The translations under genes were made by a program, and so were the position numbers. Below, one piece after another: positions 1 to 10,604 of a DNA stretch of 64,000 nucleotides. Every line of letters starts with the position of its first letter. Positions within the stretch are counted from its first letter, which is position 1. The DNA comes from Hygrocybe punicea (taxonomy: Eukaryota > Basidiomycota > Agaricomycetes > Agaricales > Hygrophoraceae), in contig OY744465.1 of NCBI GenBank assembly GCA_963556145.1, forward strand, positions 1,488,001 to 1,552,000, given 5' to 3'. The notes beneath the pieces are model-generated. The model was not told the DNA's origin, ran no database searches, and worked only from the letters and a program-made list of their open reading frames with translations.

Positions 1-1
1 C

Positions 2-529
2 AATTTCTCACGGAAAAAGAACATAACTCAGCCTAGTATGGAACTGCAAGGTACTGTAATAAAGCCGACGACATTCCACCGCTTCCTAGGAGTACTCTTC
101 GATCAAGAGCTAAGATGGAAAGAACACCATAAAAAGGTGATCGCCAACGCCACCAAATGGACGCTGATGCTCTGTAGGATATCTAGAACTCGAGGCAGAC
201 TCTCAACAAAGCTACTGAAATGGCTCTATGCTGCCATAGCAATCCCCAAGATGTCCTACGCAGCCGACATATGGTACACCCCGTTACACACAGTCGAAGG
301 CTCAAACAAAAGAAGAGGGTCAGTGGGACTGACTAGGAGCCTGGAAAGGATCCAGAGGATGGCAGCGGTGCCCATCTCGGGAGCCTTGAGGACCGTGCCC
401 AACGACCTGGTGCTTTTGCACATGGGTTTACTACCTATGGAACTAACTTTACACAGAATCTGCCATCGCGCGGCCATGAGAATGGCGACACTTCCAGTCA
501 CACACCCACCCCCTTTACAGGCCGCTTAG
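2..529 (+). pseudogene. LINE reverse transcriptase, C-terminal fragment
   Basis: The frame is open from the first bases of the window, so the ATG at 38 is not a true start. The protein shows the thumb/post-palm pattern of LINE RTs: an FLGVLFD motif, then a helical stretch ending in YAADIWYTP. These residues follow the catalytic FADD box, which would lie upstream of the window. The frame ends at 529 only because of a shift in the C-rich run near 504-513; the +1 frame there continues smoothly into the RNase H part. It is a broken gene, and the family call rests on these motifs plus the downstream RNase H and poly-A. Confidence 0.8.
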
Positions 530-1637
530 AACATGTGCAAGGCATTACGTGATGCAACACAGATCCCCTCTACACGTCCTTACCCACATATACAGGATCA
601 AGCCTGATGACATAGAGCCAATCGCTGCGAAAACGGCATGTGAAAATGAACTCACACCCTTTGAGGTCAATGTCGACACTACTAGAGAAGACTCCATAAG
701 ACGCTGCGACAATGACCACTCCAACATTAAGGTGTACACAGATGGGTCAAACATAGACGGTGGAGTAGGAGCCACGGTGGTACTCTATAGAACAGGATGC
801 ACAGCACCCAAAATCCTGTGCTACTACTTAGGCTCAAACCAGAGGCACATGACGCTGGAGGCTGAGATAGTCGGGACAATGTTAGCGCTAAGGCTGATTG
901 AAAGAGAGAAGTCCCCCACCTCCATCTCCATCTACGTAGACAGTCAAGCCACTTTACTGACGACAGCTACCCCCAGACAGAAACCCAACCAGCACCTTAT
1001 ACTAGAACTACGCAAGCTTATAGGGATGCTCAAGAAAAGACCAGGGGGACGGTGCATACAAATCACGATCAACTGGATCTCGGCACATAGTGAAGTACAA
1101 GGCAATGAAAGGGCTGACAGAGAGGCGAAGAAGGCCGCGAAGGGCAATAGCAGCAGAAAGTCAAGCTTACCCAAATACTTGCAGAAACACTCACTTCCAG
1201 CCAATGCAACCACAATCAAAGGTCACTACCTCAGGACTCTAGCTGAAAAATGGGAAGAAACCTGGAAGAAATCCCCGAGATACCCCAAGCTAAGCAAAAT
1301 TGACCCGAGTCCGGGCATGAGGGACTACCAAAAAATACAAGCTAAGATCAGCAGGACTCAACTCTGCCTACTAATGCAGTTCTGCACAGGACACGTCCCG
1401 CTCAACCGCTACCTGCACAAGACCCGCAAGGCCGAGACCGACGTGTGCATGGAATGCAGCGAAGGCATCGAGACCGTACATCACTTTATTTTTGAGTGCA
1501 GAGCACCCGATGAAGAACATAGAAAACTCAGGGCGGCACTGGGACGAGATGCGACGTCGATTCGATTCCTCCTGGCCACTGTGCCAGGAGTCAAAAAATT
1601 CATGGAGTACGTTAAGAACACAGGACAGTTCTGCTAG
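504..1637 (+). pseudogene. LINE RNase H domain and C-terminal Cys/His motif
   Basis: This is the second half of the same polyprotein, in a different frame from the RT part. Ribonuclease H removes RNA from the RNA/DNA hybrid made by target-primed reverse transcription. The RNase H signature is clear: KVYTDGS near 720-750 (first Asp), an LEAE/IVGT block (Glu), YVDSQA (Asp) and WISAHSEVQGNERAD (His...Asp). A C-x2-C...H-x4-C cluster (CMECSEG...HHFIFEC) lies at about 1450-1500, as in many fungal LINE C-termini. The ORF ends at a TAG at 1635-1637. The apparent start at 549 or 552 is only the first start-like codon after the frameshift. Confidence 0.85.
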
Positions 1638-2021
1638 CGATATAGATTCCTCCTCCTCCTCTCTCCCTTCTCCTCCCCCACACCCCTGCTCCAAACCGGG
1701 AGCTCCGGAGCCGCTTCTACTCTTACTTTTCTCTCTTGTCTCGCGCCTCTCCCGTGCAAGCCGACTCTCAGCTGAGCACTTGCTAGCTTCCAACCATGAA
1801 ACAAAGTACACGCCAGATACAAGAGGCTGCCACCTCACCAGTTACATGCTGGCATCTAAAACATCACAGGAAGTGATGGACCTCTGGGGGGCGTATGCCC
1901 GTCAGGGGAGCATTTGCAGCTAGAGGGACAAGGCAAGGACAGGGTCCTTATTTAGTTAGATCTTAATGCCTCACATGTAAAGTCCGATATAGGGTACACC
2001 CTAAGTGACTATAATTTGGAC

Positions 2022-2040
2022 AAAAAAAAAAAAAAAAAAA
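2022..2040 (+). repeat. A19 tail of the LINE
   Basis: An uninterrupted run of 19 A marks the 3' end of the LINE. The length and purity suggest a fairly recent insertion, although the coding part already has a frameshift. Confidence 0.85.
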
Positions 2041-2442
2041 GAAGGGAGTGTTTCTGCAGACTCGGAGCTGCGGCGCCATGGGAATACTAGTGAGACCCCT
2101 GATTCAGGTAAGTTATGTAAGTTACTGTGCTTTTTAGCTAAGTTGGCGGAGCCTAAAATAATATCTAAAAACAGCAAATTCCTGTAAAAGTCTACATGAC
2201 GGCTCCTCATCGGAGTGATACCAAACTGTTTGCTAGTGAAAGAATTAGTACTATAGATATATAATACACTGAGGCCTGTAAAATGTGATATGAGGTCTTA
2301 ATATTGTGAATTGCTGCATTTGATGGAATCACACCTACTAAAACTGAAGCTTTGAGAAACTGCTTTTCTTGTCCAGATTTCTTTTGACAAGAATGGGCCA
2401 GCCTTAACCCAGACCACCTTGAACTTGAAGTTGATGAAGATA
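2041..2442. other. Short intergenic stretch between LINE and pogo-like element
   Basis: I see no gene here. A splice-donor-like caggtaag occurs near 2105, but no coding frame is attached to it. Confidence 0.5.
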
Positions 2443-2556
2443 CTGTACCAATCCAGTCAATTCACCACCCCCTGTGATGTGTGACACCTCCAGTGAATTG
2501 ACCAATTCACCAGATGCATTAGGAAAATTCACCACTTACTTTTTGAGTACTCAAAA

Positions 2557-3672
2557 ATGATACACAACCTCAATATTCCTACCCAGATTATACATTTTTA
2601 TTTACCCTGCCCTACACTATCTATCCGTGACTTTCTGGCTTTCCAAATCCATCACACAGCAGACCTCCCTGCCAATGATACTTGTATTACAGACCAACCT
2701 CCAACTGCCACCATCACTGACATAAAATATCTTCTCTCAGTCCTGCCACCCCCGCATGCTGTGGTGAAAGATCTGTATCAATGTCTGCAGGCCACCTCAC
2801 CCCTCAAAGCTGCATCATTGGCCTGTCCACAGATCATAGCAGTGGCATCAAAGAGATTCCCACTCTGGATCATGACCTACTTGTCTGCCATGCAGCACAT
2901 CCTCGACAATCAGCGTGCATGGTCTCTGGCTGACCACTCTCTGTCAAAGCTGCATGCAGATGACGACCTGTCCAAGGGCATTGTGGCCAAGGTTCACCAC
3001 CTCCTGTCAAATTTGCCATGGACTGGGTCAATCCAGGGTTTTCGTGACAAAGAGAACATCATACACTTACACAAGTACCTAACAAAAGCATGGCTCGGGA
3101 CAATCCACAAAAACCAGATGTTGGACCTCTTGCAACAAGATCTCCTGCAATCAAGCTACGAAGGAGATGGTATCATCATTGAGCCTGCAGAATTCAAGGG
3201 GACCTTACAACGAGCCCATTCACGCCAAAAACATCCTGCCAGGGGTCACACACATTACCTAGGACAGTTGTTAGCTTCCGGAGCACAGCGATACCTCGGG
3301 ACCATCATGAACACTCAAAACACTCACTGGAATGCGATCATATTTGATTTCCAGGCCCATCGCATTTGGCATGGTGATTCTCTCAGCTGGGAGATGGAAG
3401 AGAAGGTTAAGTGGGTGCTCGATTGGTGGACATTTAAATACACGTCAGTCCAGTTCACATACCAGAGCCTACTGATCACACATCAAGCCGATTCAATCTC
3501 ATGTAGCCTTCTGGCAGGGAATGCATTGTTCCATTTCTTCTTGGCAGCAGATCACCCCTTGATCAATCCCAAAAACATCATGGTGGGGAGGTTGGAGGTC
3601 TTGCATCGTGTCTTCACCCAACATAAGAATCAGGTCAGTATTTCATATGCATGTATGGGACACACACACTGA
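2557..3672 (+). CDS. Ulp1-like (C48) cysteine protease carried by a transposon
   Basis: The 371-residue ORF has a full Ulp1-type catalytic set with normal spacing: His257 (THWNAIIFDF), Asp274 (HGDSL), Gln310 and Cys316 (QADSISCSLL). C48 enzymes remove SUMO or related modifiers from proteins. Free-standing C48 ORFs are common inside eukaryotic DNA transposons, where their role is not settled. The first roughly 170 residues are not recognised. The ORF is uninterrupted, in contrast with the transposase downstream. A splice donor (caggtcag) near 3634 suggests that the last few residues after HKNQ may be intron and that the next ORF is a further exon. The start at 2557 is simply the first ATG. Confidence 0.75.
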   Translation: MIHNLNIPTQIIHFYLPCPTLSIRDFLAFQIHHTADLPANDTCITDQPPTATITDIKYLLSVLPPPHAVVKDLYQCLQATSPLKAASLACPQIIAVASKRFPLWIMTYLSAMQHILDNQRAWSLADHSLSKLHADDDLSKGIVAKVHHLLSNLPWTGSIQGFRDKENIIHLHKYLTKAWLGTIHKNQMLDLLQQDLLQSSYEGDGIIIEPAEFKGTLQRAHSRQKHPARGHTHYLGQLLASGAQRYLGTIMNTQNTHWNAIIFDFQAHRIWHGDSLSWEMEEKVKWVLDWWTFKYTSVQFTYQSLLITHQADSISCSLLAGNALFHFFLAADHPLINPKNIMVGRLEVLHRVFTQHKNQVSISYACMGHTH

Positions 3673-4394
3673 TGGACAGGCAGTGTGCTGCAGTCGAGGC
3701 CTCTGCTATGTCTCCCTACCAGCCAAGCATTCTCATGCCATGGCCAGCAACCAATGATGGGGATTCAGACATTGATGTCAGATCAGTTCATTCCATCAGA
3801 TCTGACAACACATCAGCATCTGGGGATATCACCGACAGTGAGTTGTCATCATCATCCTCTTCTGAATCTGATGACGAGAACATATCCCATGCCCAGAATA
3901 AGGCGTTGGGACCCAGTAACCAGGCGGTGGATGCAAAAGGGGTTGTCACAAACAAAAAAGGCACAGGCAAAATTCAAATTGACTCCTCAGTGTGCACAGC
4001 ACTTAGCTGTGGGTCAGGTCCATTGTTAGCCTTCTTCAAGCCATGTTCCCCGGAGGAACACAGGCCAAATTTGGCCAGGGTTAGCCAACAGATGTATAAG
4101 GAGGCGGATGACTCACAAATTGAGGAAGCTGCAGTCAAGGCTAAGGCTGAAAAGGCTAGCAAGAAACAAGAGCTAGCAATGCTCTGGCAACGTAAGCTTC
4201 ATAAACAGAAGTACGAGAAGGAAATTCAAGAGGGAATCCGAAGCCCACGGGGAACCAAATGGAAAATAACCCAGCTGGATTTGATGGATTCTGGACTGAC
4301 CAAGAGGGGCAAACTGGACTTGGCAGAAGAAACACGGCCAGCTCGTCAGCTGGAGAAAAGAATAAAAAACTGTGATCACAAACCTCAGGGCTGA
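3651..4394 (+). CDS. Acidic then basic, coiled-coil-prone ORF of the pogo-like element
   Basis: This 247-residue ORF overlaps the end of the protease ORF and is probably joined to it by splicing. The first half is Ser/Asp/Glu-rich with a poly-Ser/acidic block near residues 55-75. The second half is a Lys/Glu/Ala-rich segment likely to form a coiled coil. I recognise no catalytic domain. Such charged regions linking a C48 protease and a transposase occur in other agaricomycete elements, so a linker or DNA/partner-binding role is a guess. Confidence 0.5.
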   Translation: MYGTHTLMDRQCAAVEASAMSPYQPSILMPWPATNDGDSDIDVRSVHSIRSDNTSASGDITDSELSSSSSSESDDENISHAQNKALGPSNQAVDAKGVVTNKKGTGKIQIDSSVCTALSCGSGPLLAFFKPCSPEEHRPNLARVSQQMYKEADDSQIEEAAVKAKAEKASKKQELAMLWQRKLHKQKYEKEIQEGIRSPRGTKWKITQLDLMDSGLTKRGKLDLAEETRPARQLEKRIKNCDHKPQG

Positions 4395-4457
4395 AAACAA
4401 AAATGAGAGCAGCGTTCTGCCAAATACCATAATTGGTTTACACCACTGTGTTGGAGG

Positions 4458-6726
4458 ATGATTGAGCAAGCCAGTAAGGTTGCAGGATGGGATATGAGTG
4501 CCAGCGCAATTGTGAAGATTGCCAAAGGCAGAAATCCAGAAATATTCAGGCAGCTAACACGGGAGACTGTGAAGGGTTGGATCGATTGGTCAGGACCCAA
4601 GCTGAGATGGTCAGATGAAACCCTCCGCAAAGCTAAAGCTGGGAATACCCCGGGGCATTCCAATGGAGGACCATGAGGAATATTTGTGAGTAACCAGCAT
4701 TGACATCCTGGATAAATCATTGAGATCTTGCCTAGAGTGAATACTCTGCCATGGCTGAAAAAATTAAGCAACAACTGATGGTGCTTCATATGTCAAGAGC
4801 ACCAATATCAGTTATTAGCGTCCGAGGGATCATGGTCGCCACAATCATTCAGGAAGAGCCAGCAATCATGCAGCGTGTGTTCAATGATGGCTCAAAGTTC
4901 CAGGCCTCCGACACCTTCATCTGCAGATGGTTAAACAGTGCATTGGGTTAGACCTGTCGTAAAGAAACCTGGGCTGCTCACAAGTTGCCTGATGATTGGG
5001 AGGATCAATGCGAGAAGTCAGCAATATGAAAGGCATACCTTATCAAGGAATATGATATTCCCAATGAACTTTTCAGCAATTCCGATCAGACACAGTGGCT
5101 CTATGCACCTGGCGACAAGTTAACATATGCTGAAAGAGGCTCCAAGCAAGTGTCAGTAATAGGTTCCGCAGAGAAGCGAGCTTTCACCATGATGGTAACA
5201 GTCACCGGTGGCGGCACTTTGCCACCGTTCCAAGCAATATATCATGCGAAAACTCAATGATCATGCCCTGATCCCAGCTCGGCACACTATGCAGATGCTA
5301 TTCAGGCTGGAATACGATTTGATCATTCTGGAACTAAAACATACTGGTCAAATCAAAACACCATGCACCTCTTCATCGACAATATTCTTGCACCATACCT
5401 GGAGGAAAGAAAGGTAAGGTTAAAAAGGTCACCGAACCAGCGCTCATTGTGGACAATTGATGTATGGAGTGTCTGTCATTCTGAGGAATTCTTAGATTGG
5501 ATGTACAAAGAGCACCCGACAATCTTGATCGATTTTGTGCCCGGTGGATGCACAGGAGTGGCCCAGCCTTGCGATGTTGGCATCCAAAGGCCATTTAAAC
5601 ACATCATGAATCAGTGTTTTGTCGAAGATGTCATTAGTGAAATGCAGGGGTTTACCCACCATGTATAATGCATTTGATTTGGTATTTTTATTACATTATG
5701 AATTCTTGGAAAAGTGCTGATGTTTTTACATAATGAGGTGAATATAATACATACCTACAAGTTTGATTATCCAGGGGTACAAAAATTCTCAATGCAATCA
5801 TATCTAATTCTGCTTTTAAAGCCCAGGGGTACAAAATACCCCTCAAACTCCAAATGGTCCAAGTTTTCAGGGGTATTTTGTACCCCTGGGCTTTAAAAGC
5901 AGAATTAGATATGATTGCATTGAGAATTTTTGTACCCCTGGATAATCAAACTTGTAGGTATGTATTATATTCACCTCATTATGTAAAAACATCAGCACTT
6001 TTCCAAGAATTCATAATGTAATAAAAATACCAAATCAAATGCATTATACATGGTGGGTAAACCCCTGCATTTCACTAGATGTCATAACCATGGCACTTAC
6101 CCAATATGATAAGGGAGAAGAATTCCGTCTTGATGACCACCTGCCAACCCTTCGTAACGCAAGTGTCAGATGGTTGTGAAAAGCCTACACCACCCTGAAT
6201 AAAAAAGAGATTGTGCAAAAGGTTAGTCCCCATCAAACGCCTTTGAATTCATTGTGACTCACCAAGAAACACTGGCAGGCCTTCTGTCTATGTGTCATTA
6301 GGAAATGAAACCTTTCACATGATAGCCTCAGATCACACGAGATGCAAGAAAAAATAAGGAACTATGCACCAAGAAGGATCCCTTCTGGGATGAGTTGACC
6401 TGTGAAAAGGACCGCCATCAACAACCGAAGACTTCATCGATGATCCAGACGACGAAGATGACCTATATGACAGTGATGCATGTCTGAAAGATGTGCTAGC
6501 AGCCATTCACCAAGAACCAATTCCCCCCAAAACGCTTTCGTGTGTCGCGTCCCGTGAGAACGGTGGTTTGGCCATGGCAACTGACGCTGAGAACCTTGAT
6601 GAGGTACTGAAGCCCGATGTCGAAGAAGAGATGGGGAGGGGGAAGAGGAAGAAAAAGGCAAACACTCTCTATAGCGTGAAAGACTTCATGAGGCATTGGG
6701 ATGGAGAGCCATCTGACATTGAGTAA
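4458..6726 (+). pseudogene. Pogo/DDE_1-type transposase, broken and split by a MITE
   Basis: Pieces of one transposase occur in order. An HTH-like start (IVKIAKGRNPEIFRQL, WIDWSGPK) lies at 4458-4676. A GSKQVSVIGSAEKRAFT block is near 5130-5190. A WTIDVWSVCHSEEF and FVPGGCTGVAQPCDVGIQRP block lies at 5450-5600, matching the last catalytic region of DDE_1 proteins. The frame is interrupted several times, for example by TGA after AKTQ near 5258. At 5634 the MITE splits the sequence VEDVI; the protein resumes after 6078 as ITMALTQYDKGEEF and LPTLRNASVRWL. The acidic, Lys/Arg-rich tail ends at 6726. This copy cannot make a working transposase. Confidence 0.75.
5635..6077. mobile_element. 443-bp foldback MITE inserted in the transposase gene (hAT-like)
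   Basis: Two 209-bp arms (5635-5843 and 5869-6077) are near-perfect reverse complements around a 25-bp loop. The ends are TAGTGAAATGCAGG...CCTGCATTTCACTA. A perfect 8-bp duplication, GATGTCAT, flanks the element at 5627-5634 and 6078-6085. An 8-bp duplication and a TARNG-type end are the hallmarks of hAT elements. It encodes nothing. Confidence 0.9.
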
Positions 6727-6911
6727 ATTATGACTGTTTTCCTACAGCATGTTTTGATTACATGTAATTACCATATTTAGAAAATTACTATATTTAGCGA
6801 TGGTCTGGGCAGTTCGCCAGGCCTGCCCATTACGCGTGACATGCGTGACATTTCACTGGTTTGAGGTTGAGTGTGACATGTGACCAGTGAACTGACCGGA
6901 TTGGTACAGTA

Positions 6912-7183
6912 TTCAAAACCTTTTCAGACCTTCAGAAAATGCTTCTGAAGCTGGTTTGGAGCTCCAGAAGTTGTGACAGAAGCCTGAGGGCAGATTGAAG
7001 GGGTTTGTGTGAGAGGAGGCTTTTTCTGACAGGATTGATTTTATAATTACATACTTTGTTGGTTCAGATTTATTCTGCACTCAGGCTGCCACACCTTTGT
7101 TTTTCATTTCATTTTTGTCCCTTGTCTTCTTTTGGACATCATTGTTTATTGTTCTTTTCCTACCCCTGCCAATGGTTCGAGAC
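6912..7183. other. Non-coding stretch
   Basis: AT-rich sequence with no gene or repeat that I can support. Confidence 0.4.
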
Positions 7184-7404
7184 TAGTGTTGCCTCAACTC
7201 AGCTGGTCAGGAAAAGCTGATCCTGGTTTTGAATTTTTGGTGCACAATCAGCTTTCTCACAGGCTGATACTTGCCAGTGGTGGCCATGGTCTATCATATG
7301 ATACCTACCAAATGTTGGCCTTTGAAAATGCTGGTTGTGCACCAACAACTTGAATTCAGAACTGGGATCAGCTTTTCCTGACCAGCTGAGTTGAGGCAAC
7401 ACTA
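7184..7404. mobile_element. 221-bp foldback MITE, TAGTGTTGCC ends
   Basis: The left end TAGTGTTGCCTCAACTCAGC is mirrored at the right by GCTGAGTTGAGGCAACACTA. The similarity continues inward (AGGAAAAGCTGATCC and its reverse complement) and the centre is less well paired. I see no clean 8-bp duplication: the left flank is TTCGAGAC, and TCGAGAC recurs only some 10 bp beyond the right end. The terminal sequence places it with the MITEs at 9559 and 10225. Confidence 0.8.
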
Positions 7405-9558
7405 GTGCCATGAATCGAGACCAATCATGAACACATCCCCTCATGACCTTGCTGTACAGCCTGTACCAAATAAGCCAGATACATCCTTGTTCAACATTAA
7501 AGCATACTGTTGTGACAGCGAGTGTCGGTGTGGTTCCGGACTGGGAATGACAGGGGTGATCGACTAGGAAGTGATCAGAGGGGGTTAGCAGCTTATCAGT
7601 CATGATGTGAAGAGGAATCCTAGTGGTGTCCAATGGTGGGAACGTTGAGTCCGACACTCCTGGTTGATTCCGATGTGTCAGGATTGAGTCCAATGAGGTG
7701 GAGTGTGTCGGGGAGTGAAGACAGAGACACATGGAGACCATGTAGGTCGTAGACTACTATCTGATTGTGGTCTAACATCAAATTTATGAGTGGAAGGTAC
7801 AGCGAGTAGTTCAGACTGCAATAGTGAGGGTACAGCATAACTTGTTTTTATGGTGTGAAACCTGTCTACTTTATACAGTGTCGGACTTGAAATCTATGGA
7901 CTAGCACAGATAGGAGGTCTCTACAAACATAACAAATGTACAAAGGGAGTGAGAGGATATGTTGGTTCATTTGTTGGTGTCGAATATGAAATGTCGTGGT
8001 TGCATGGGGGATGGACCCAACAGACAGGATCCAGTCTAGTCATGTTCAAGTTCCTTCAGAACAGGTAGCACGCAGTCTGCAGTGTTCAGTTAGTGCGCTC
8101 ATGTCGCAGTGTAGACTTCATCATGATGGTGAAGGAGATCAGTGTTTGGGTGGACTTGATGCGAAATGCGTGATCAATCCCAAAAGAGGTCGAGTGAGTT
8201 GGACTGCAATGTGGCTCCAGATGTGACGTTGGGTCTCAGACCGATTTGGCATTTGTTGTGGACTGTCTGTTTATGAGGGGTTCCGCACTCATAGAGGCTA
8301 GGTGCCTCTACACTGTCTCCCATCCTGATATCATATGACAAACTGATATGCAATGGCAATACTTAGAAGGGCCTAACTCACAGGTCTAAAATTAGGACAC
8401 CACACCTATACCCACCGCACCTGTACCCTTCCTGTTTATGGGCATGCAGCCAGGCCATACCCATTCCACCTCAGGTATGGCACTGGCAGGTGCCCATCCC
8501 AGACACCTTGCAAATGACGTCCACATGCCAATTGATGTGATCCATACATGTTTGCAAGGTGGAAATTGGAATGGGGGCACTTGGACAGTCTATCAGATCC
8601 TGGGCCACTCCAATGTTTAGTCTGGTTTTTGGGTAACCCCACACACAGATTGCTCTTTGATGTAATCCAAACCTCCTCTGTAGCAACCAAATAGCTGCCA
8701 GTGCTTTCCTCATCTTACCTTGACTCTGATGTGAAGTTAATTGTTGCCAAAGACTGCCAATGACATGATCTGTAACAAGATGAGAACAAATATTGTATCA
8801 CTAGCACATTGCTATGATTCTTGGATGGCAATGCCAGGAAATCATCAGCACATAACACAAGAAATCAAGAACCTCTGAGTCATCATTCAGAGTTTGAAAG
8901 CATACTAGTAATCATGATGCCACTGGCAGGATCTTTTGGATGTAAGGGTTCAAGTTGTATATCAAATTAATTAATTCAGGGCTGCTAGCATAAATAATGG
9001 AGCCACCCAAGTGATTCCAATGAAATATGACTACACTGCTGTTGTGCTCACAGTGTCCCTGAGACCTAGAAATGGCAGCATCAGAAATAGATAAGATTTA
9101 ACTTAAATTCAATTTTGTATCAGAATCCTATCTAAACTCAGTAATGGGGGTAACTAATATGAAAATTGAATAGAATTCATCATCAGTACAAGTCAGCATC
9201 TTTTTACATAAATTTCTATGGAAACTGGCCACAATCCAGCCTGGTTCATGGCACTGGGCCAAGTACAGACCTCAAGGAGAGAAACTGACATTGAATCAGT
9301 GCTGGGCAAAGACTTAGCAGTGATTTTCAAGCATGAGGATCCCTTATTCAAACTTGAACTCCACCTAACTTCTGAGCTCAAATTCAAACCTTTCAAGTTG
9401 CCAACCTTCAACCTTCTTCTCAACCACAACCTCACCAACTTGAAACCGCTTCATCAACCACAACCTCCCTGTCCCCTCCACCATGTCTACACCTAGTAGA
9501 GCAACAGACTCAAAATCACCTCTTCTACATTCAAGTTTCCACCCCTTCTGCCATTCAC
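7405..9558. other. 2.1 kb without a recognisable gene
   Basis: Only short, unconnected ORFs are found on either strand and none has a recognisable motif. This is probably old decayed repeat sequence. I found no terminal repeats. Confidence 0.45.
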
Positions 9559-9788
9559 TACTGTTGCCACAGTCCGGTCTTTTTTGGGACTATTGTAAGA
9601 CCATGGCTGGACTGTTGCAAATTAAAATTCAAATAAATTATCAGAAATCTCGGAAATATTCTGGTATATAGTCGACATAGCAGAGCAGTTGGTAGAATAT
9701 TTCCAGAAGATTATTAATTTTTATTTTGCCAATGGTCTGGCCATGGTCTTGCAATGGCCCAAAAAAAGACTGGACTGTGGCAACACTA
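9559..9788. mobile_element. 230-bp foldback MITE, TA(C/G)TGTTGCC ends
   Basis: The left end TACTGTTGCCACAGTCC and the right end GGACTGTGGCAACACTA are inverted copies. Inner blocks pair too (TTTTTTGGG against CCCAAAAAAA, and AGACCATGGC against GCCATGGTCT). The flanks are CCATTCAC (9551-9558) and CTGTTCAC (9789-9796), an 8-bp duplication with two differences, which suggests an older insertion than the one at 10225. Confidence 0.8.
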
Positions 9789-10224
9789 CTGTTCACTGAC
9801 CCTCCCTCTTCTAAGTGTGCTAAGATGATGCAGTCTGCCTTGTTTTGTTGTGGGGTGGCAATGGGTAGCCACTGCAGCAGGCAAGGAAAAGCTTTTTTTC
9901 TATCCTTATAATGCTAGTAGTTTGTGGGGTAGTTTCAAAGTTAGTGCCGGCCTCAGGCTGCTCATGAGCAGAATTGTGATAATATATTTTGTGATTTTGC
10001 TACCACGAAATATTGACAATAATATTTATTTATCTATTTATTTCCACCTGGTGCACCATCTTCCCACACAAAATCTGTGTTGGGTTGATCATGATGCCAA
10101 ATCTGTGGAGCTGAAGCCAGATGTTGGACAGAGGCTGCCCTTTTTTTTTGAGGCATGGCAGAACCTGGCCAAATCCAGCCACTCAGGTCCCATAGTTGAA
10201 TCAGGATGGCTGACCAAGCAGGTG

Positions 10225-10596
10225 TAGTGTTGCCACGACTATAGCCGATGTTTTTTGAAAAATTGCCTTTTTAGGCTAGTAAAATTAGCTAAAATTATGA
10301 AAATATTTGAGGAGATGGGCAAAGCCAAAAGCTGATGGGTCACTTAAGGGTGCTAAGAATTTGGTGCTCAATCTTCAGAGTTATTCAACCATAGCTGTTG
10401 AGTCTATAGCTGACTAGACTCAACAGCTATGGTTGAATAACTCTGAAGATTGAGCACCAAATTCTTAGCACCCTTAAGTGACCCATCAGCTTTTGGCTTT
10501 GCCCATCTCCTCAAATATTTTCATAATTTTAGCTAATTTTACTAGCCTAAAAAGGCAATTTTTCAAAAAACATCGGCTATAGTCGTAGCAACACTA
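10225..10596. mobile_element. 372-bp foldback MITE, TAGTGTTGCCACGAC ends
   Basis: A nearly perfect long palindrome runs from TAGTGTTGCCACGACTATAG to CTATAGTCGTAGCAACACTA, with the centre near 10413. The 8-bp flanks AGCAGGTG (10217-10224) and AGCGGGTG (10597-10604) differ at one base. It encodes no protein. With the elements at 7184 and 9559 it forms a family sharing the first ten terminal bases. Confidence 0.88.
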
Positions 10597-10604
10597 AGCG
10601 GGTG

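Larger units (their letters stand above)
1..2040 (+). mobile_element. 3' part of a Tad-like LINE (non-LTR retrotransposon), cut by the window edge
   Basis: The stretch contains, in order, the C-terminal part of a reverse transcriptase, an RNase H domain, a Cys/His cluster, a 3' untranslated region from about 1638 and an uninterrupted A19 run at 2022-2040. This order and an oligo-A end are typical of Tad-type LINEs of fungi. The 5' part, with ORF1, the endonuclease and the catalytic part of the RT, lies outside the window. One frameshift near 504-513 makes this copy defective. I could not identify the target-site duplication because the 5' end is missing. Confidence 0.85.
2443..6909 (+). mobile_element. 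Pogo-like DNA transposon with an Ulp1-type protease gene
   Basis: The left end starts CTGTACCAATCCAGTCAATT and the right end finishes with a diverged inverted copy, ending GGATTGGTACAG. Both ends are flanked by TA (2441-2442 and 6910-6911), the duplication expected of Tc1/mariner/pogo elements. Inside lie a C48-type protease ORF, a charged ORF and a DDE_1-type transposase, all on the plus strand. The transposase is decayed and carries a MITE. The assignment to the pogo group rests on the DDE_1-type motifs and the TA. Whether the protease is truly part of the element is an inference from its position between the ends. Confidence 0.72.
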
